From the NCBI GenBank assembly GCA_964598485.1, contig CAZRCD010000003.1, forward strand, positions 1-64,000: a DNA stretch of 64,000 nucleotides. The letters are read 5' to 3'. Positions 1 to 8,722 of this stretch are shown here, one piece after another (positions within the stretch are counted from its first letter, which is position 1; every line of letters starts with the position of its first letter). The notes below the pieces were generated by a model. That model saw nothing but the letters and a program-made list of their open reading frames with translations, searched no databases and was not told the origin of the DNA. The DNA comes from SOJA01 sp964598485 (GTDB lineage Archaea; Thermoproteota; Bathyarchaeia; Bathyarchaeales; Bathycorpusculaceae). The translations under genes and the position numbers were made by a program.

Positions 1-408
1 AAAAGCAGTCTCACCAACGTTCTTCAATACATAATATCGGGACAAGGCAGCGCGCGCTGGACCAGAGGAAAAAGCTTTGACACTTTCGCTCCAACAGGAC
101 CGTGCATAACCACTGTAAACCAGTTTAGGGATACTTCTAACTTGTTTATTCGCACATGGGTTAACGACGAACTTCGTCAAAATTCAACAACAAAAAACAT
201 GGTTTTCAACGTTTATGAAATAATACATCACTTAAGCCGAGTAATGACTTTAGAACCATGCGATATTATTGCAACTGGCACTCCTGCCGGTGTTGTTTTT
301 GCTTTAAAGCCTCAACCGAAGTTTTTGCAAGCTGGCGATATTATAAGGATAGAGATCGAAAAGATTGGTATTCTAGAAAATATGGTTGTTGAGAAAACCG
401 TTTCTTAA
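1..408 (+). CDS. Fumarylacetoacetase-family hydrolase, 3' part (5' end outside window)
   Basis: The frame is open from base 1 and continues upstream of the window. It contains the family segments RWTRGKSFDTFAPTGP, FIRTWVNDELRQ and TLEPCDIIATGTPAGV, which are typical of the C-terminal half of FAH-type hydrolases and hydratases such as 2-hydroxyhepta-2,4-diene-1,7-dioate isomerase. These enzymes bind a divalent metal and act on 2-oxo acids. The ND(V/I)SARD-type stretch normally found just before WTRGKSFD is not recognisable; in its place is IISGQGSAR, which may be a local deletion or divergence. The internal TTG at 142 is not a credible start. The substrate cannot be told. The gene could already be a pseudogene. 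Confidence 0.75.
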   Translation, partial: KSSLTNVLQYIISGQGSARWTRGKSFDTFAPTGPCITTVNQFRDTSNLFIRTWVNDELRQNSTTKNMVFNVYEIIHHLSRVMTLEPCDIIATGTPAGVVFALKPQPKFLQAGDIIRIEIEKIGILENMVVEKTVS

Positions 409-675
409 GCAAAAGCTTATTTCGTACCCGCCTCTTCACAAAATAAGTGAAGTTTGAGGACACCCGACTGGATTCACATATCTTATGATAACTCGACTTC
501 TACGGAAACGCTAAATTGGGTTAAAGTTAACGACCTTGAAAACCACATTAAAGTTGCTGTACACTCCAGTGCATATATCGCTTAACATCGTTTTACTAGA
601 AGACTCATATTATGCTTGGAATGGAACATTGGGTTGTGAAACTCAAAAACACACAATACGCTTAGTCTGTGAATA

Positions 676-1416
676 TTAAAATTCCATTATGTAGCTCAAT
701 AGTTTGTTTTTAACTGCAGAAGCAAAAAGTTGAATAACGACAACTGTTAGAGCGAATAGAAAAACAGCTACTACGTAACTTATAGGTCCTGTTGATGCAC
801 TAACTTGAAGTATTAAACCGATAAACCAAGCGAAAAACCATAGTGCTGAAGACCAGATATAGGGTAACATCACTGATGATGCTATAAAAAGTATTGATAA
901 TCCAAGGTAATAGTTACTTAGTTTTGGCATGAGTTTTTTTATTATTTGAAAGACCTTCAAGTCGCCGACTCCTAAGCTAGTTCCACCTTGAACAGCCTTA
1001 ACAAAAGTCTTAGAGTTCTGATATGCCTCGGACGCATCCCCCACCACTACCAGATTCAATCCGATAATTAATACAAAGAGGCTTAGCAAAAGACCGGACT
1101 CTAGAATTTTCCATGCAATAAGAGCAAAAACCACGGAAGCAAACCCCACAAGCAGAGGCAACGCTGATAAGAAACTGTGAATAATTTTCCTCTGTTCTGG
1201 GTAAGGGTTGAAAACGACGAAGGTTTTATCAAATACGTTAGCTGACAAGTTCTTAGGGAGACTGTTTATTGCACGAGATTTTAAACGTAAAATAATGGAT
1301 ATAGCCAAAGCTAAACAGCACATTGCGAACAGCGTTAAAGACGAGTAAAAAATGCTTCCCTCCATATTCACCATCTTATTCATGAGTAAAAACTTACTAA
1401 AAAGCGTGATTATCAA
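676..1416 (-). CDS. Multi-pass membrane protein, unknown function
   Basis: This 246-residue protein has about five to six hydrophobic segments: one near residues 25-45, a pair near 85-125, and a pair to triplet near 165-235. A soluble loop lies between residues 45 and 80. No family motif was recognised. Several Met codons at residues 12, 15 and 18 could be the true start, because the first 17 residues look unlike a conserved N-terminus. It lies downstream of rad50 on the same strand, about 100 bases away, so it may or may not share that transcript. Confidence 0.55.
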   Translation of the reverse strand: MIITLFSKFLLMNKMVNMEGSIFYSSLTLFAMCCLALAISIILRLKSRAINSLPKNLSANVFDKTFVVFNPYPEQRKIIHSFLSALPLLVGFASVVFALIAWKILESGLLLSLFVLIIGLNLVVVGDASEAYQNSKTFVKAVQGGTSLGVGDLKVFQIIKKLMPKLSNYYLGLSILFIASSVMLPYIWSSALWFFAWFIGLILQVSASTGPISYVVAVFLFALTVVVIQLFASAVKNKLLSYIMEF

Positions 1417-1512
1417 AAACCATGGTGATTGTTAACTTGTGTAGCATTAGTGGTTCACCAAGTATTAGACATGTACCAATAACTATAAAGGCTTTCTCCG
1501 CAAATATTATTT

Positions 1513-3609
1513 TCAAAAGTTTTTAATCATCAATGAAACCTTGCTTATGCCTGCTTCTTTTTCCAGTCTTATCACGTGTTCAGCCTTTTCTGCAAAGGCT
1601 TCGCTGTGCGTAACCGCGATTATCTGTTCTATAGCTTTGAAGCGTGATATTGCTTCGGCTAGGCGGTCTATTGAGCCGTCTTCCCTTCCAAGGCTTTCAG
1701 TTGGTTCATCAAGCAATAACATGCTTAATCCGTGGCCTGTTCTACACTGCATAATTAATTGACCTAGTCCGAGACGATACGCAAAGGCAAGCAAAGTTCT
1801 TTCTCCGCCTGACAGATTTGAAACTTCTCTTTCAGCACCGCTTTCGCTTTTCACACATGGCGTATAAGTCTCGTCGATTAGGACGTTTATTAGAGCGCCC
1901 TCTCCGCCTACTAGGTTGTCGAGAACTTGCTGGACGAAGTTTCTTAAGACTTTCACAAATTCGCTTCGCAATTTAGGCTGAATGCTTCTGTAAGCGTTGC
2001 GTATGCCACCGATGATCTCGACAACCTTTACTATTTTCTCCATGCGCTCAATCTTTTGTTGAGCCTGGTCAATTCTCTCTTTCATTTCGTCTAAACGACT
2101 AAGCAAGTCTTTTTTGCGGTTTTCCCTAGTCCGCAACTCGGACTCTAACAAGTAATATTGTCTGAAAGCCTGTTCTCTTTGAACTCTTGCGGCTTCCAGC
2201 TTGGACACGTCGAACTTGGCAATTTCTGTTCGTGCAGCTTGAAGTTGCACGCGTAATTCGTTCTCTAGTCTTTGTTTTTCCTCAAACTCCTTTGTAAGTT
2301 CAGCCAATATTTGAGATTCATCGTTTATGCGCGTTTTTAACTCTTCAATTCTTGGAGCAAGCATTTGCAGGTTTGAAAAGGCAGCGTTTGCCCTGTTTTT
2401 TATTTGTTTTAGTTCTTCAATGTCGTGTCGAAGCTGACTTATCGTTTTTTGCCTTTCACTGTTTTCTTCTTGAATTCTCTGCATTAGGTTGTTTTTGTAT
2501 TCCGTTGTTAAGGATTGGAGACAGAGTGGACAGCGGTTTTCAGCGGATAGTGACGAGATTCTTTTGCGGTCTGTTTGTATGCCTCTAAGGGCTGATTCTT
2601 CTTCACCTTTTAAGCTAGCGATTTGGTCATCAAACGTTAACATATATTGTCTTAATGCTTCAATCGGCTGATCTGGCGAAATTCCAATTTCCTTAAACTC
2701 AGTCTTACAAGATTCCGTCCGCGTTTCCATAGTGTTCAAACGTTGCTTCAAATTCTCAACAATGATTTTTTTCCCTTCAATTTTTTCAGCTAAAGACGCT
2801 GAAGCATCCTCCACATTCGTTAGGTTTGCTTGTGTCTGCGCCTCTTTGCGTTTAAGCGCTTCAGTCAGAGTTTTCACCTCTTCCAGCCTTTTAAGTTTCA
2901 AATCTGCATCTTCTAAGGATTTTTTGGCTTCTTCCAGCTTTTGTGCCATATCTTGAAGTTCAATTTCTATGAGTGAGAATTCTTCGGCTGCATGGTTATA
3001 TTCGGTGTTTAGTTTTTCCATTCCAACAACATCTGGGTCTTTTTCGTAGGCTCTTCTTTCTCCCTCGTATTCACGTTGATATCCAGCGAGGTTGCTCCAT
3101 GCTTTTTCGTAGTCTGATAAGCCGAATAATTCGTCTAAGCGTTTTTGCCTTTCTCTAGGCCTAGCGTCTAGAAGTTCCTTCAAATGTTCTTGTCGAACCC
3201 AAACTATTTCACGGAAAAGTTCTTTATCCAAACCTGTTACTGTCTTGAGTTGTTCAGCCACTGCGTCACCTTTCACACTTGCTATTAAGTTTTCATCTTG
3301 AAAGAGTTTCAGTTCATCAAAGTCTTGGCTTATGCCCTTGCTACGTCTTTTCAGTCCACGTAATATTTTGTAGCTTTTTCCATTCTGAACGAATTGGAGT
3401 GTAGCTTTTCCGTTGTCTGCACCTTCACGGAGCAGGTAATCGTAGCTTCTGCCGAGGGGTTCTCCAAACAACGCAAAGTCTATGGCATATAATGTGCTGG
3501 ATTTTCCACAGCCTAAACCGCCAACTAGACAGTTGAAGCCTTTTGCGAAGGGTACTGTTGACTTTACGTGAGAGCGGATGTTTTCTAATTGAATAATTTC
3601 AATTCTCAT
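1513..3609 (-). CDS. rad50: DNA double-strand break repair ATPase Rad50
   Basis: Rad50 is the SMC-like ATPase that works with Mre11 in processing DNA ends. The N-terminal Walker A motif is GGLGCGKSST (residues 30-39). Long heptad-rich coiled coil follows, broken by the zinc hook CPLC at residues 360-363. The C-terminal lobe has the ABC signature NLSGGERTLLAFAYRLG and Walker B LLLDEPTESLG. At 698 residues it is shorter than many archaeal Rad50 proteins (about 850-900), so the coiled coil is short. Its ATG overlaps the mre11 stop by four bases (ATGA), which supports translational coupling. Confidence 0.96.
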   Translation of the reverse strand: MRIEIIQLENIRSHVKSTVPFAKGFNCLVGGLGCGKSSTLYAIDFALFGEPLGRSYDYLLREGADNGKATLQFVQNGKSYKILRGLKRRSKGISQDFDELKLFQDENLIASVKGDAVAEQLKTVTGLDKELFREIVWVRQEHLKELLDARPRERQKRLDELFGLSDYEKAWSNLAGYQREYEGERRAYEKDPDVVGMEKLNTEYNHAAEEFSLIEIELQDMAQKLEEAKKSLEDADLKLKRLEEVKTLTEALKRKEAQTQANLTNVEDASASLAEKIEGKKIIVENLKQRLNTMETRTESCKTEFKEIGISPDQPIEALRQYMLTFDDQIASLKGEEESALRGIQTDRKRISSLSAENRCPLCLQSLTTEYKNNLMQRIQEENSERQKTISQLRHDIEELKQIKNRANAAFSNLQMLAPRIEELKTRINDESQILAELTKEFEEKQRLENELRVQLQAARTEIAKFDVSKLEAARVQREQAFRQYYLLESELRTRENRKKDLLSRLDEMKERIDQAQQKIERMEKIVKVVEIIGGIRNAYRSIQPKLRSEFVKVLRNFVQQVLDNLVGGEGALINVLIDETYTPCVKSESGAEREVSNLSGGERTLLAFAYRLGLGQLIMQCRTGHGLSMLLLDEPTESLGREDGSIDRLAEAISRFKAIEQIIAVTHSEAFAEKAEHVIRLEKEAGISKVSLMIKNF

Positions 3610-4811
3610 CGAAGAAGCTCCTCGAAGGTTTGTTTCACTTTTTCTTCCTCTTTTTTGGTCAGTGGTTCAATAAGGCTGACTGCTACGCGGGCTATTTTTT
3701 CGGCTTCATTACGACTGTAGCGTTCAGAAAAAATCTGCATGAAGTATTCGAAAGCCTTCGTTTTTAAATCCTTGAATTCAGCTTCGAATATTGAACGAAC
3801 AATCTCTTCTGATACTTCAGTTTCACGCAGCAAAACAACAGGGTGCACAAGCAAAGCCTTTTCAGCAGCACTTCTAAGCTGGGCAACATCCACTTCTGCA
3901 CGAGTCGCCTCAGCAGGCAAAACTCCTCTCAAAACTGGAACTATTATTACACCTTCTTCATCAGCTCCCCTTACAAGCTGAACAGCTAGTTCGGTTATTT
4001 TTGAAGGAGTTACACCCGTGAGATCTTGATCCAACACAACAAATTTGCGTGGAGACTCTAACCGCATAAACTGCGGCGAGGCTGTTCCCTTTTCGTCCAC
4101 TTCAACATAATAGAAGCCCTTATCATTTTTTGCTTCTTCATAATCAACGGTTTCCGTGCTTCCGCTATAAACAAGCATACCTGTCTTAAACCTGTCCTTG
4201 TAAGACTTATGCACATGCCCAGCAGCATAATAATCAAAACCTTCTGGTATAAGCTCAGGTGGAGCTTCAGCCTCCATATAAGGGGGGGTCAAACTTGGAA
4301 TATCTAAAGCCATGTGCAAAACAAAAATGTTAAACAGCTCTGGGTCTGGCGTTGGTTTGTTTTGCTCCATAAAAGCAGGAAGCAACTCTTCAGTTTTCCG
4401 TCTAGTTCTAAAATTCGGCACCCCATAAACGTAGCAACAGTCTTCCTTTCTCCAGCAAGCCCCCTCATGTCTTGGCAAATAATAAACCAGCCCAGCACTG
4501 TCCAAAGGATTCAAAATAGTTCCAGTAACAACGTTAGGCGCTGAATCATGTGAACCATCAACTGTGAGAACCGAAATTCCAGCCTCGCGAAGACGACTGA
4601 AATTTTTAATGGCGTTTTCTAATATGACGTTTGAAGGACGAGCATGATTGAACAAATCTCCGGCAATAATCATAAAATCAGGCTTCAACTCGATGGTTTT
4701 ATCAACCAGTTCTTGAAAAGCCCTATCAAAGTCTTCACGTCTAGCTTCTAAACCATATTGTGAGTAGCCTAAATGGAAGTCCGCAGCATGAACAAAACTG
4801 AAAGCCCTCAA
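3606..4811 (-). CDS. mre11: DNA double-strand break repair nuclease Mre11
   Basis: This calcineurin-like phosphoesterase is the nuclease partner of Rad50. Metal-binding motifs are ADFH (residues 10-13), AGDLF (50-54), GSHD (86-89) and GHVH around residue 200. The third motif is GSHD where GNHD is usual. The C-terminal third has the helical region that contacts the Rad50 coiled coil. It is the first gene of the mre11-rad50 operon, read leftward. The adjacent AN1-protease gene is divergent, so both promoters lie in 4812-4963. Confidence 0.95.
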   Translation of the reverse strand: MRAFSFVHAADFHLGYSQYGLEARREDFDRAFQELVDKTIELKPDFMIIAGDLFNHARPSNVILENAIKNFSRLREAGISVLTVDGSHDSAPNVVTGTILNPLDSAGLVYYLPRHEGACWRKEDCCYVYGVPNFRTRRKTEELLPAFMEQNKPTPDPELFNIFVLHMALDIPSLTPPYMEAEAPPELIPEGFDYYAAGHVHKSYKDRFKTGMLVYSGSTETVDYEEAKNDKGFYYVEVDEKGTASPQFMRLESPRKFVVLDQDLTGVTPSKITELAVQLVRGADEEGVIIVPVLRGVLPAEATRAEVDVAQLRSAAEKALLVHPVVLLRETEVSEEIVRSIFEAEFKDLKTKAFEYFMQIFSERYSRNEAEKIARVAVSLIEPLTKKEEEKVKQTFEELLR

Positions 4812-4963
4812 ATGTTCCTTTCCTCCCTGTCAAACTGTAAACGCTTAACTTTAGCTTAGCATTGTCAGTTTTAAGTATTTAGCACTGTCCGCATGACGTT
4901 GCCCAAAGTGAAAGAGAAACATATAACAACAACTTAACATTCTAGTCATAAAAGGCATGCCGA

Positions 4964-5785
4964 ATGAAATGTCAAAAATGCGGAAAAGACGTTTTCCTAC
5001 CTTTTAGATGCCCATATTGCGGAGGTTATTTCTGCTCAGAGCATCGCCTGCCGGAAAATCACGATTGCCCAAGAATGGAATTGGCAAGAGCGCCAAAGAA
5101 AGAAATGAAACCAATAGTTGTCCAAAAACAAAAACCGTACGAATACACATTAAGCTACTCGCCAAGATTCCAAGCCAAAAAATTCCGGTTCAGCCAAAAA
5201 GAACTCAAACACCTAACAGTTGGAGCACTTCTCGTTATGGGAGTGGGCTTATCCTTCATTCCACAGTTTCTAGGCTTATCGGTGCTGACAAGACCGGAAA
5301 TTCTACTCAGCCTCGCAATAATCTTCACGTTCTCATTCTTCATTCACGAAATCGCTCACAAACTGTCAGCACAACGCTATGGACTCTGGGCTGAATTCCG
5401 ACTAACCCTCTTCGGAGCGCTCCTAACCCTCCTTTCAATGATCCCCTTCACATTTTTCAAAATAATATCACCCGGCGCCGTAATGATCGCAGGACCAATA
5501 ACAAAGAAACAGGCTGGAAAGACAGCCCTCGCCGGACCCCTAACAAACATCACGCTTTCAACAATATGTACTTGTACTGCAGTGGCGGCTATAGGTGTAT
5601 TGGATACGGTCGCGGTAATCGCAGGTTTCGGTGCGTTGATCAACGCCATCATAGCTCTCTTTAATCTTATACCGTTTGGAATACTTGATGGATTCAAGGT
5701 TTTTCGATGGAACAAAGTAGTATGGGCTTTAGCCTTCACTGCAAGCCTAATTCTCACAATTGTCTGTTACATCTATATTCTGTAA
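4964..5785 (+). CDS. AN1-type zinc finger fused to M50 site-2 protease
   Basis: The first 40 residues carry an AN1-like zinc finger: CQKCGKD, CPYCGGYFCSEHR, then HDC. After a linker come at least four membrane segments with the zinc metalloprotease motif HEIAH (residues 128-132) and the second M50 motif NLIPFGILDG (234-243), whose Asp242 should be the third metal ligand. M50 proteases cut transmembrane or juxtamembrane substrates. The AN1 finger on the cytosolic side may select substrates, which is inference. The gene is divergent from mre11 and convergent with rps10. Confidence 0.85.
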   Translation: MKCQKCGKDVFLPFRCPYCGGYFCSEHRLPENHDCPRMELARAPKKEMKPIVVQKQKPYEYTLSYSPRFQAKKFRFSQKELKHLTVGALLVMGVGLSFIPQFLGLSVLTRPEILLSLAIIFTFSFFIHEIAHKLSAQRYGLWAEFRLTLFGALLTLLSMIPFTFFKIISPGAVMIAGPITKKQAGKTALAGPLTNITLSTICTCTAVAAIGVLDTVAVIAGFGALINAIIALFNLIPFGILDGFKVFRWNKVVWALAFTASLILTIVCYIYIL

Positions 5786-5812
5786 ATCCAAAAATATATT
5801 TCACAATTGCTG

Positions 5813-6121
5813 TTAGAGAAGTTCTATGGTCACGTGCACTTCTTCTGGAACACGAATACGCATTATACGCCTCATAACACGCTCTTCAGAATCAACATCT
5901 ATGAGACGCTTATGAATACGCAACTCCCATCTATCCCATGTGGCGGTTCCTTCACCACAAGGGGACTTTCGAACAGGAACCCGCAGTCTTTTGGTAGGCA
6001 GTGGAACTGGACCCGTCATTTTAACTCCGGTTTTCTCGGCTATGGCTTTCAGTTCTTGGCATACGTCTTCCAACTTTTTGTAGTCTGTACTTGTTAAACG
6101 TATCCGTGCTTTTCTACCCAT
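5813..6121 (-). CDS. rps10: 30S ribosomal protein S10
   Basis: This small-subunit protein shows the S10 hallmarks: GRKARIRLTSTDYKKLEDVC at the N-terminus, then GPVPLPTKRLRVPVRKSPCG and HKRLIDVD. I place the start at the ATG at 6121 (MGRKARIRL), which gives 102 residues, the usual archaeal length. An upstream in-frame TTG would add eight residues without family support. In many archaea rps10 follows tef1A (EF-1 alpha), but here it stands alone between a protease gene and a HAD gene. Confidence 0.95.
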   Translation of the reverse strand: MGRKARIRLTSTDYKKLEDVCQELKAIAEKTGVKMTGPVPLPTKRLRVPVRKSPCGEGTATWDRWELRIHKRLIDVDSEERVMRRIMRIRVPEEVHVTIELL

Positions 6122-6229
6122 AGCCCTAATCTCAGCTCTTTGCAAACTTTGGTGGTTACCTTACACACCAAAGCACAAATAAAAACTTATCGAAACAAGA
6201 GTTATAACAAGTGCCACATGCGTTAAAGG

Positions 6230-6895
6230 ATGAAAATGGAAAAACGAAAGTTCAAAGTAAAGGGAATAATTCTGGATCTAGATGGTACAATATTTGACTC
6301 AAGAGAAGCATACGTAGAAGCTGCGAACGCTGCTTTTGCAGCGATAGGACAAGAAAAAGTCGACATCAAAATAGCAACAGAAATCCCAAGGAGACTTGAA
6401 CAAAACCTTTCAATAAACAACATGATAAAGGGAATTGATATGCAGACGTTCTTAGATCTCTATCTCAAATCATACTATAGTGTAACAGCCATAAAGACAA
6501 AACCAATGCCCAACGTTTCAGAAACCCTGAAAAAACTTTCCCAAAAGGCGAAGCTGGCGCTAATAACAATGCGTCATGTTCCGAAAGAAAAAGTCATTAA
6601 AGAACTGGAAAAATTCGGCTTGGCAAAATATTTTCAACTTGTAACAACTGCGTTAGACACTTCCCAGCCGAAACCGTCTCCAGAAGCGCTAACAAAGTGT
6701 GCAAGGCAGTTAGGCATTCAGACAAGCGAATGTGCTGTTGTAGGTGATTCCGTCGTGGATGTGAGGGCTGGTAGAAACATTGGAGCTAAAACAGTTGCCG
6801 TCTTGTCTGGAATATTTACAAGAGAAGAATTAGAAATAGAGAAACCGTATTTGATTTTAAAAAGCGTCAACGAACTTCCAGATTTTCTTGAATAG
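6230..6895 (+). CDS. HAD-superfamily hydrolase, phosphoglycolate-phosphatase-like
   Basis: HAD motif I is DLDGT (Asp16 nucleophile, Asp18 acid/base). Motif II is LITMRH, the motif III lysine lies in SQPKPSPEAL, and motif IV is VVGDSVVDVRAG with Asp173. A helical cap lies between motifs I and II (about residues 25-95), so this is a subclass I HAD with a C1 cap, as in phosphoglycolate phosphatase and PpaX-type enzymes. The substrate is unknown. ATG 6230 or ATG 6236 may be used. The gene is divergent from rps10. Confidence 0.85.
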   Translation: MKMEKRKFKVKGIILDLDGTIFDSREAYVEAANAAFAAIGQEKVDIKIATEIPRRLEQNLSINNMIKGIDMQTFLDLYLKSYYSVTAIKTKPMPNVSETLKKLSQKAKLALITMRHVPKEKVIKELEKFGLAKYFQLVTTALDTSQPKPSPEALTKCARQLGIQTSECAVVGDSVVDVRAGRNIGAKTVAVLSGIFTREELEIEKPYLILKSVNELPDFLE

Positions 6896-7042
6896 ACTTT
6901 AAAATGGGCTTCAGAATATTCTTGAATGTATAATATGGCTAAAAAATATCTAAAAATGTTATAGAAGCAATCATAAATAAAGCTTAATTAAAACCTCAGC
7001 CTTAGATTTTAGGTGGAGAAGGCTTCGAGGCTGGAGTAACTG

Positions 7043-7654
7043 ATGAATTTCATCGAAATACTGTTGTCAGAAAAACTGAAGAGCAAAAATCCAATGTTGG
7101 ATATTTTTGGTTCGGACCGCAAAGTTCTCCAGATAGCATGCCAAGACTTAACAAACTATCTTAAAGTTCACTGGGACCTCGTTGGAAAAGAAGCAAATGA
7201 ATGTGAACTCGTAGATAAACTAGAAGAATTCCATAGCGAAAACCCAAATGAACTGGAAGAATTTATGAATTTGTGGACTGGAATATGGCTTAAGAAATGG
7301 AAAGAACGGGTAAAACTTTTAATAGGCAAAGACAAAGCCAAAAGATGGAACAAAGTTACAAAAATCCTTAACAAAGCACAGCCCCTATGGAAAAAACTTG
7401 CAGACCGCACGGAAATGCAAGAAGTAGTCACGTCTACACTTGTTAAGAATGGCGAAATTTGCGGCACATCAATCCTTGCCGAGAACCTTCTAAAAATGGA
7501 GATAGGTCGAAACAAGAAGAAATACACTAACGAAAAGGAACAGGTAATGAGCGTTGTCAACAATTCTTTAAGAAAAGCCAGAGAACTAGCTCGAAGCAAA
7601 GGGCCACTAATCTTCGTCAAAGTTGATAAGGGCTACTATCAATATTCACAATAA
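7043..7654 (+). CDS. Conserved-looking basic protein, unknown function
   Basis: This 203-residue soluble protein is rich in Lys and Glu, with mostly helical character and a Trp-rich centre (FMNLWTGIWLKKWKERV). No family motif was recognised. It starts at an ATG shortly after a GGTGGAGAAGG purine stretch. It converges on rpl37e with only 10 bases between the stops. Codon use looks like that of its neighbours, so it is probably a real host gene rather than acquired DNA. Confidence 0.55.
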   Translation: MNFIEILLSEKLKSKNPMLDIFGSDRKVLQIACQDLTNYLKVHWDLVGKEANECELVDKLEEFHSENPNELEEFMNLWTGIWLKKWKERVKLLIGKDKAKRWNKVTKILNKAQPLWKKLADRTEMQEVVTSTLVKNGEICGTSILAENLLKMEIGRNKKKYTNEKEQVMSVVNNSLRKARELARSKGPLIFVKVDKGYYQYSQ

Positions 7655-7664
7655 ACTGCAAAAC

Positions 7665-7853
7665 TTAACTGGTTCTCTCCCTACGAAGATTTCTAGTTCT
7701 CCATGAGGACCTATTAATGGTTGATGTTTTTCCATAACCGCATGCTGCACATCGCCTCTTTGAAACATTGTACGCTCTTTTTCCGCATCTTCTACACCGT
7801 ATGTGAAGAGTCTTCCCAGCGCGTTTACCAAAAGATGGAGTTCCTTTCCCCAA
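7665..7853 (-). CDS. rpl37e: 50S ribosomal protein L37e
   Basis: This 62-residue zinc-ribbon ribosomal protein begins MGKGTPSFGKR and carries the zinc ligands C20-x2-C23 and C35-x2-C38 with the GYG segment after the second pair. These are all diagnostic of L37e of the large subunit. It sits 6 bases downstream of the LSm gene on the same strand, the lsm-rpl37e pair widely conserved in archaea. A second frame overlapping this gene is a shadow. Confidence 0.96.
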   Translation of the reverse strand: MGKGTPSFGKRAGKTLHIRCRRCGKRAYNVSKRRCAACGYGKTSTINRSSWRTRNLRRERTS

Positions 7854-7859
7854 AGATTT

Positions 7860-8087
7860 TCACCTTGGTGGAGGTGAAATGAGAACAACATTGTCTCCGC
7901 GAACTATTATTAATCCAAGCTTCTTCACATCTTCAACGTTCGTTGTGTCTTCAGTTTCTTCTAAAACCAAGTTCAGATGCTGGTCAAACCCCTTCAGTCT
8001 TCCACGCAAACCTTTTCCACCTTTCAATCTCACAATTACCATTTTTCCAAGGTTTTGCTCAAGGATTTCGGTTGTCATTTCGCTCAT
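7860..8087 (-). CDS. Sm-like (LSm/snRNP) RNA-binding protein
   Basis: This 75-residue Sm-fold protein has the Sm1 motif around VIVRLKGGKGLRGRLKGFDQH and an Sm2-like motif LGLIIVRGDNVVLISP. Archaeal LSm proteins form heptameric rings that bind U-rich RNA and act in RNA metabolism. Expression with L37e links it to ribosome and RNA biology. A TATA-like box (8115-8124) lies about 28 bases upstream of the ATG, so the transcript is probably leaderless. Confidence 0.93.
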   Translation of the reverse strand: MSEMTTEILEQNLGKMVIVRLKGGKGLRGRLKGFDQHLNLVLEETEDTTNVEDVKKLGLIIVRGDNVVLISPPPR

Positions 8088-8114
8088 TTCAGACCCTCGA
8101 AGTATATCTGTGTC

Positions 8115-8124
8115 TTTTTATACT
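8115..8124 (-). promoter_or_regulatory. TATA box for lsm-rpl37e
   Basis: On the minus strand the sequence GTATAAAAAG ends 28 bases before the LSm start codon. That is the usual distance from an archaeal TATA box to the transcription start, so the mRNA would begin at or next to the ATG. Confidence 0.5.
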
Positions 8125-8212
8125 TGAACTTATACGATTTAAACCTATCTGAGAGAAAAATACAATGCAAGAAAAAGTGAAAGATAGTGTGCCGTGTTGT
8201 TCTTTATTATGC

Positions 8213-8599
8213 TTAGAAAAATCTATGTTTCTTTTTTTCTTCTTCTTTGTGTTGTTCTTGCGATTGTGCAGGCTCTTCGCCTTCAACAGGAGCCACGGTT
8301 ACGATTAAATCTGTTTTCTGTTCTTCTTCCTCCGTGCCTTCAGGTTTTTGTTCCTCAGTTATTTTGAGAGTTTCTGGTTCGTTCAATTCTTTTTCTAGGT
8401 CGCTTTTCTTAGATTCCAGATTTTCCACAGTCTCACGTTTTACCTTAATTTTTTCTTCCAGCTTTTGAATTGCCACGTTAACTTCAAGTGTCTTTATGTC
8501 TTCTTTCAAAGTTTTCTCTTCTTCCATCATAGACTGCAACTTGCCTTCCAATTCCTCCTTTTTCTTTTGAAGGTCTTCAGTTTCTATCGATAAGGCCAA
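8213..8599 (-). CDS. Coiled-coil protein with acidic tail
   Basis: This 128-residue protein has one long predicted coiled coil (about residues 8-72, repeated K/E/L heptads) followed by a Glu-rich disordered tail and a basic end (KKKHRFF). There is no catalytic motif. Proteins of this build often act as scaffolds or adaptors, but no partner can be named from the sequence. It lies upstream of lsm on the same strand with about 125 bases between, probably a separate transcript. Confidence 0.55.
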   Translation of the reverse strand: MALSIETEDLQKKKEELEGKLQSMMEEEKTLKEDIKTLEVNVAIQKLEEKIKVKRETVENLESKKSDLEKELNEPETLKITEEQKPEGTEEEEQKTDLIVTVAPVEGEEPAQSQEQHKEEEKKKHRFF

Positions 8600-8722
8600 A
8601 CTTTTCTCACCAAGTTTTATTTTGGTTGTTATGAAGACAGAATCTGAATCTGTTATACAGAAATATAGACAAGATCAAAAAGCCGCGGGCAAAATATAAA
8701 ATAGTTCCCTAATTAAAATGCA

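Noticed and set aside
1541..3158. Several open frames on the plus strand inside rad50 and mre11
   Set aside because: They mirror the coding strand of well-supported genes and have no family content.
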